Shown: piece after piece, positions 62,941 through 64,000 of the stretch
Numbering within the stretch: position 1 is the first letter of the stretch
Layout of the letters: the number at the start of each line of letters is the position of its first letter
Assembly (NCBI RefSeq): GCF_001184025.1
Contig: NZ_BBYG01000012.1
Location: forward strand, 186,001-250,000
Length of the DNA stretch: 64,000 nt
Reading direction: 5' to 3'
From: Streptomyces maremycinicus
GTDB taxonomy: Bacteria > Actinomycetota > Actinomycetes > Streptomycetales > Streptomycetaceae
The notes under the pieces: generated by a model
The model's input: the letters and a program-made list of their open reading frames with translations, nothing else
What the model was told of the DNA's origin: nothing
Databases searched by the model: none
Translations under genes and position numbers: made by a program

Positions 62941-63657
62941 TCAGCGGCGACGGCGCGTTCGGCTGGTGCGTGCCGCCTTGGCCCGTTTGGCGGCGAACCT
63001 CACACCGCCGGGGCTCTCCCCGACCTCCACCCGTACCACCGTGGACAGCGGATCCACCACGCCCTCCCCGACATGGAGGATCGAGGTGCCCACGGCCCCG
63101 AGCTTGCTCAGAGCCGTGGACGCGCTCTTCAGCTCCTCCTCGGCGGTGTCGCCCTTGAGGGCGAGCATTTCGCCGTAGGGACGCAGCAGCGGGATGCCCC
63201 ATGTGGCCAGCCGGTCCAGCGGTGCCACCGCACGGGCCGTCACCACATGCACCGGCGGCATCGTGCCCATGACCTCCTCGGCCCGCCCACGAGCGACCGT
63301 CACATGATCCAGGCCGAGGAGCTCGACGACCTCGGTGAGGAAGTTGGTCCGGCGCAGGAGCGGCTCCAGCAGGGTGATCTTCAGGTCCTCCCGCACGAGC
63401 GCCAGGGGAATGCCGGGCAGACCGGCCCCCGACCCGACGTCGCAGACGGTCACCCCCTCGGGCACGACCTCGGAGAGCACCGCGCAGTTCAACATGTGCC
63501 TCTCCCAGAGGCGGGGCACCTCGCGTGGGCCGATGAGCCCGCGCTGCACGCCCGCCTCGGCGAGGAGCTCGGCGTAACGGACCGCATCACCGAAGCGATC
63601 GCCGAATACCTCTCGTGCCACCTCAGGCGCAGGGGGGAGTTCCGCTGCCTCCGTCAC
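62941..63657 (-). CDS. rsmG: 16S rRNA (guanine-527-N7) methyltransferase RsmG
   Basis: 238 residues, also called GidB. SAM-binding motif I is VCDVGSGAGLPGIPLAL (about 70-86); IGPREVPRLWERHMLNCAVLSEVVPEG precedes it and ARAVAPLDRLATWGIPLLRPYG follows. Methylates 16S rRNA; loss gives low-level streptomycin resistance. GTG 63657 follows GGAAGGACGG. The C-terminal tail is very basic. In the conserved order jag-rsmG-parA-parB. Confidence 0.95.
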   Translation of the reverse strand: MTEAAELPPAPEVAREVFGDRFGDAVRYAELLAEAGVQRGLIGPREVPRLWERHMLNCAVLSEVVPEGVTVCDVGSGAGLPGIPLALVREDLKITLLEPLLRRTNFLTEVVELLGLDHVTVARGRAEEVMGTMPPVHVVTARAVAPLDRLATWGIPLLRPYGEMLALKGDTAEEELKSASTALSKLGAVGTSILHVGEGVVDPLSTVVRVEVGESPGGVRFAAKRAKAARTSRTRRRR

Positions 63658-63727
63658 GGGGACCGTCCTTCCGTACCGCATCAGCGCTTGGGGCGCCGAC
63701 CACCAGAACTACCGGGCTGACAAAGAT

Positions 63728-63756
63728 CGGCCCCGTCTGCGCAACAGACGGGGCCG
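63728..63756 (-). terminator. Terminator between jag and rsmG
   Basis: 12-bp stem CGGCCCCGTCTG ... CAGACGGGGCCG with a 5-base loop. Confidence 0.75.
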
Positions 63757-63775
63757 GGGATATGTACGTACCGAA

Positions 63776-64000
63776 TCAGTTGGGCAGGACGACGACGAAG
63801 CGCTGCGGCTCCTCGCCCTCGGACTCGCTCCGCAGACCTGCGACCTTGACCGCGTCGTGGACGACCTTGCGCTCGAAGGGCGTCATGGGCTTCAGCTTCA
63901 CCGGCTCGCCGCTGTTCTTCGCGTCGGCCGCGGCCTTGGCGCCCAGCTCGGAGAGCTCGGCACGCTTCTGGGCACGGTAACCCGCGATGTCCAGCATCAG
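63776..64000 (-). CDS. jag: Jag/KhpB RNA-binding protein, C-terminal part (partial)
   Basis: 75 codons remain, the 5' end lies beyond the window. The sequence LDIAGYRAQKRAELSELGAKAAADAKNSG is the end of the KH region and the R3H domain follows (MTPFERKVVHDAVKVAGLRSESEGEEPQRFVVVLP). The R3H motif with ERKVVH confirms Jag. In actinobacteria it is followed on this strand by yidC, rnpA and rpmH near dnaA and oriC. Confidence 0.9.
   Translation of the reverse strand: MMLDIAGYRAQKRAELSELGAKAAADAKNSGEPVKLKPMTPFERKVVHDAVKVAGLRSESEGEEPQRFVVVLPN

Overview
This is a high-GC actinobacterial chromosome segment that I assign to Streptomyces. The grounds are the sporulation pair ssgR-ssgA, the gene order parA-parB with trxA-trxB-sigM-murJ, a femX-type branching enzyme, a rare TTA leucine codon in a regulator, and many copies of the Streptomyces parS sequence GTTTCACGTGAAAC. 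The right edge runs rsmG then jag. In actinobacteria these genes are followed by yidC, rnpA, rpmH, dnaA and oriC, so the replication origin should lie just beyond base 64000.

Layout, left to right. 1-2821: cytochrome bd operon (cydA, cydB, start of cydD) behind a Rex operator. 2936-11077: a HisC-type aminotransferase, a LacI-type regulator with a TTA codon, a phosphoesterase, a membrane protein, and a two-gene TerD-vWA / beta-propeller-like unit. 11204-13205: thiC under a TPP riboswitch. 13285-17490: a YibE/F membrane protein, then ssgA, ssgR and a small membrane protein. 17722-30982: mixed metabolism and regulation, with a cupin, low-molecular-weight phosphatase, PLP lyase, LysR, NUDIX, a globin-reductase fusion, HAD phosphatase, acetyltransferases, a GlcG-like protein, a divergent MFS/MarR pair, a beta-lactamase-family hydrolase and a RibD-type reductase. 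30995-36191: dnaB, a MATE exporter and the rpsF-ssb-rpsR-rplI operon. 36479-43706: cell-wall genes (femX, an alanine-racemase-like protein, a GT87 mannosyltransferase, a bifunctional penicillin-binding protein). 44060-47864: PadR, inositol-phosphate synthase, MFS and a small membrane protein. 47976-64000: the conserved origin-proximal block pcnA / large membrane protein / murJ / pseudokinase / sigM / anti-sigma / trxB / trxA / acetyltransferase / parB / parA / rsmG / jag.

The main theme of the window is chromosome segregation and replication control written into ordinary DNA. There are 16 perfect and 3 single-mismatch parS sites, recognised by the ParB encoded here. They occur between convergent genes inside long perfect palindromes, over the cydD start codon, in the expanded loop of the thiC riboswitch, and inside the parA, parB and anti-sigma coding regions, where all three are read in the same frame as Val-Ser-Arg-Glu-Thr. 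DnaA-box-like 9-mers cluster upstream of dnaB and upstream of parA.

I see no tRNA, rRNA, insertion sequence, prophage or CRISPR array. Start sites were chosen mainly from Shine-Dalgarno positions and family lengths. Identifications rest on reading the protein sequences; no database search was run.
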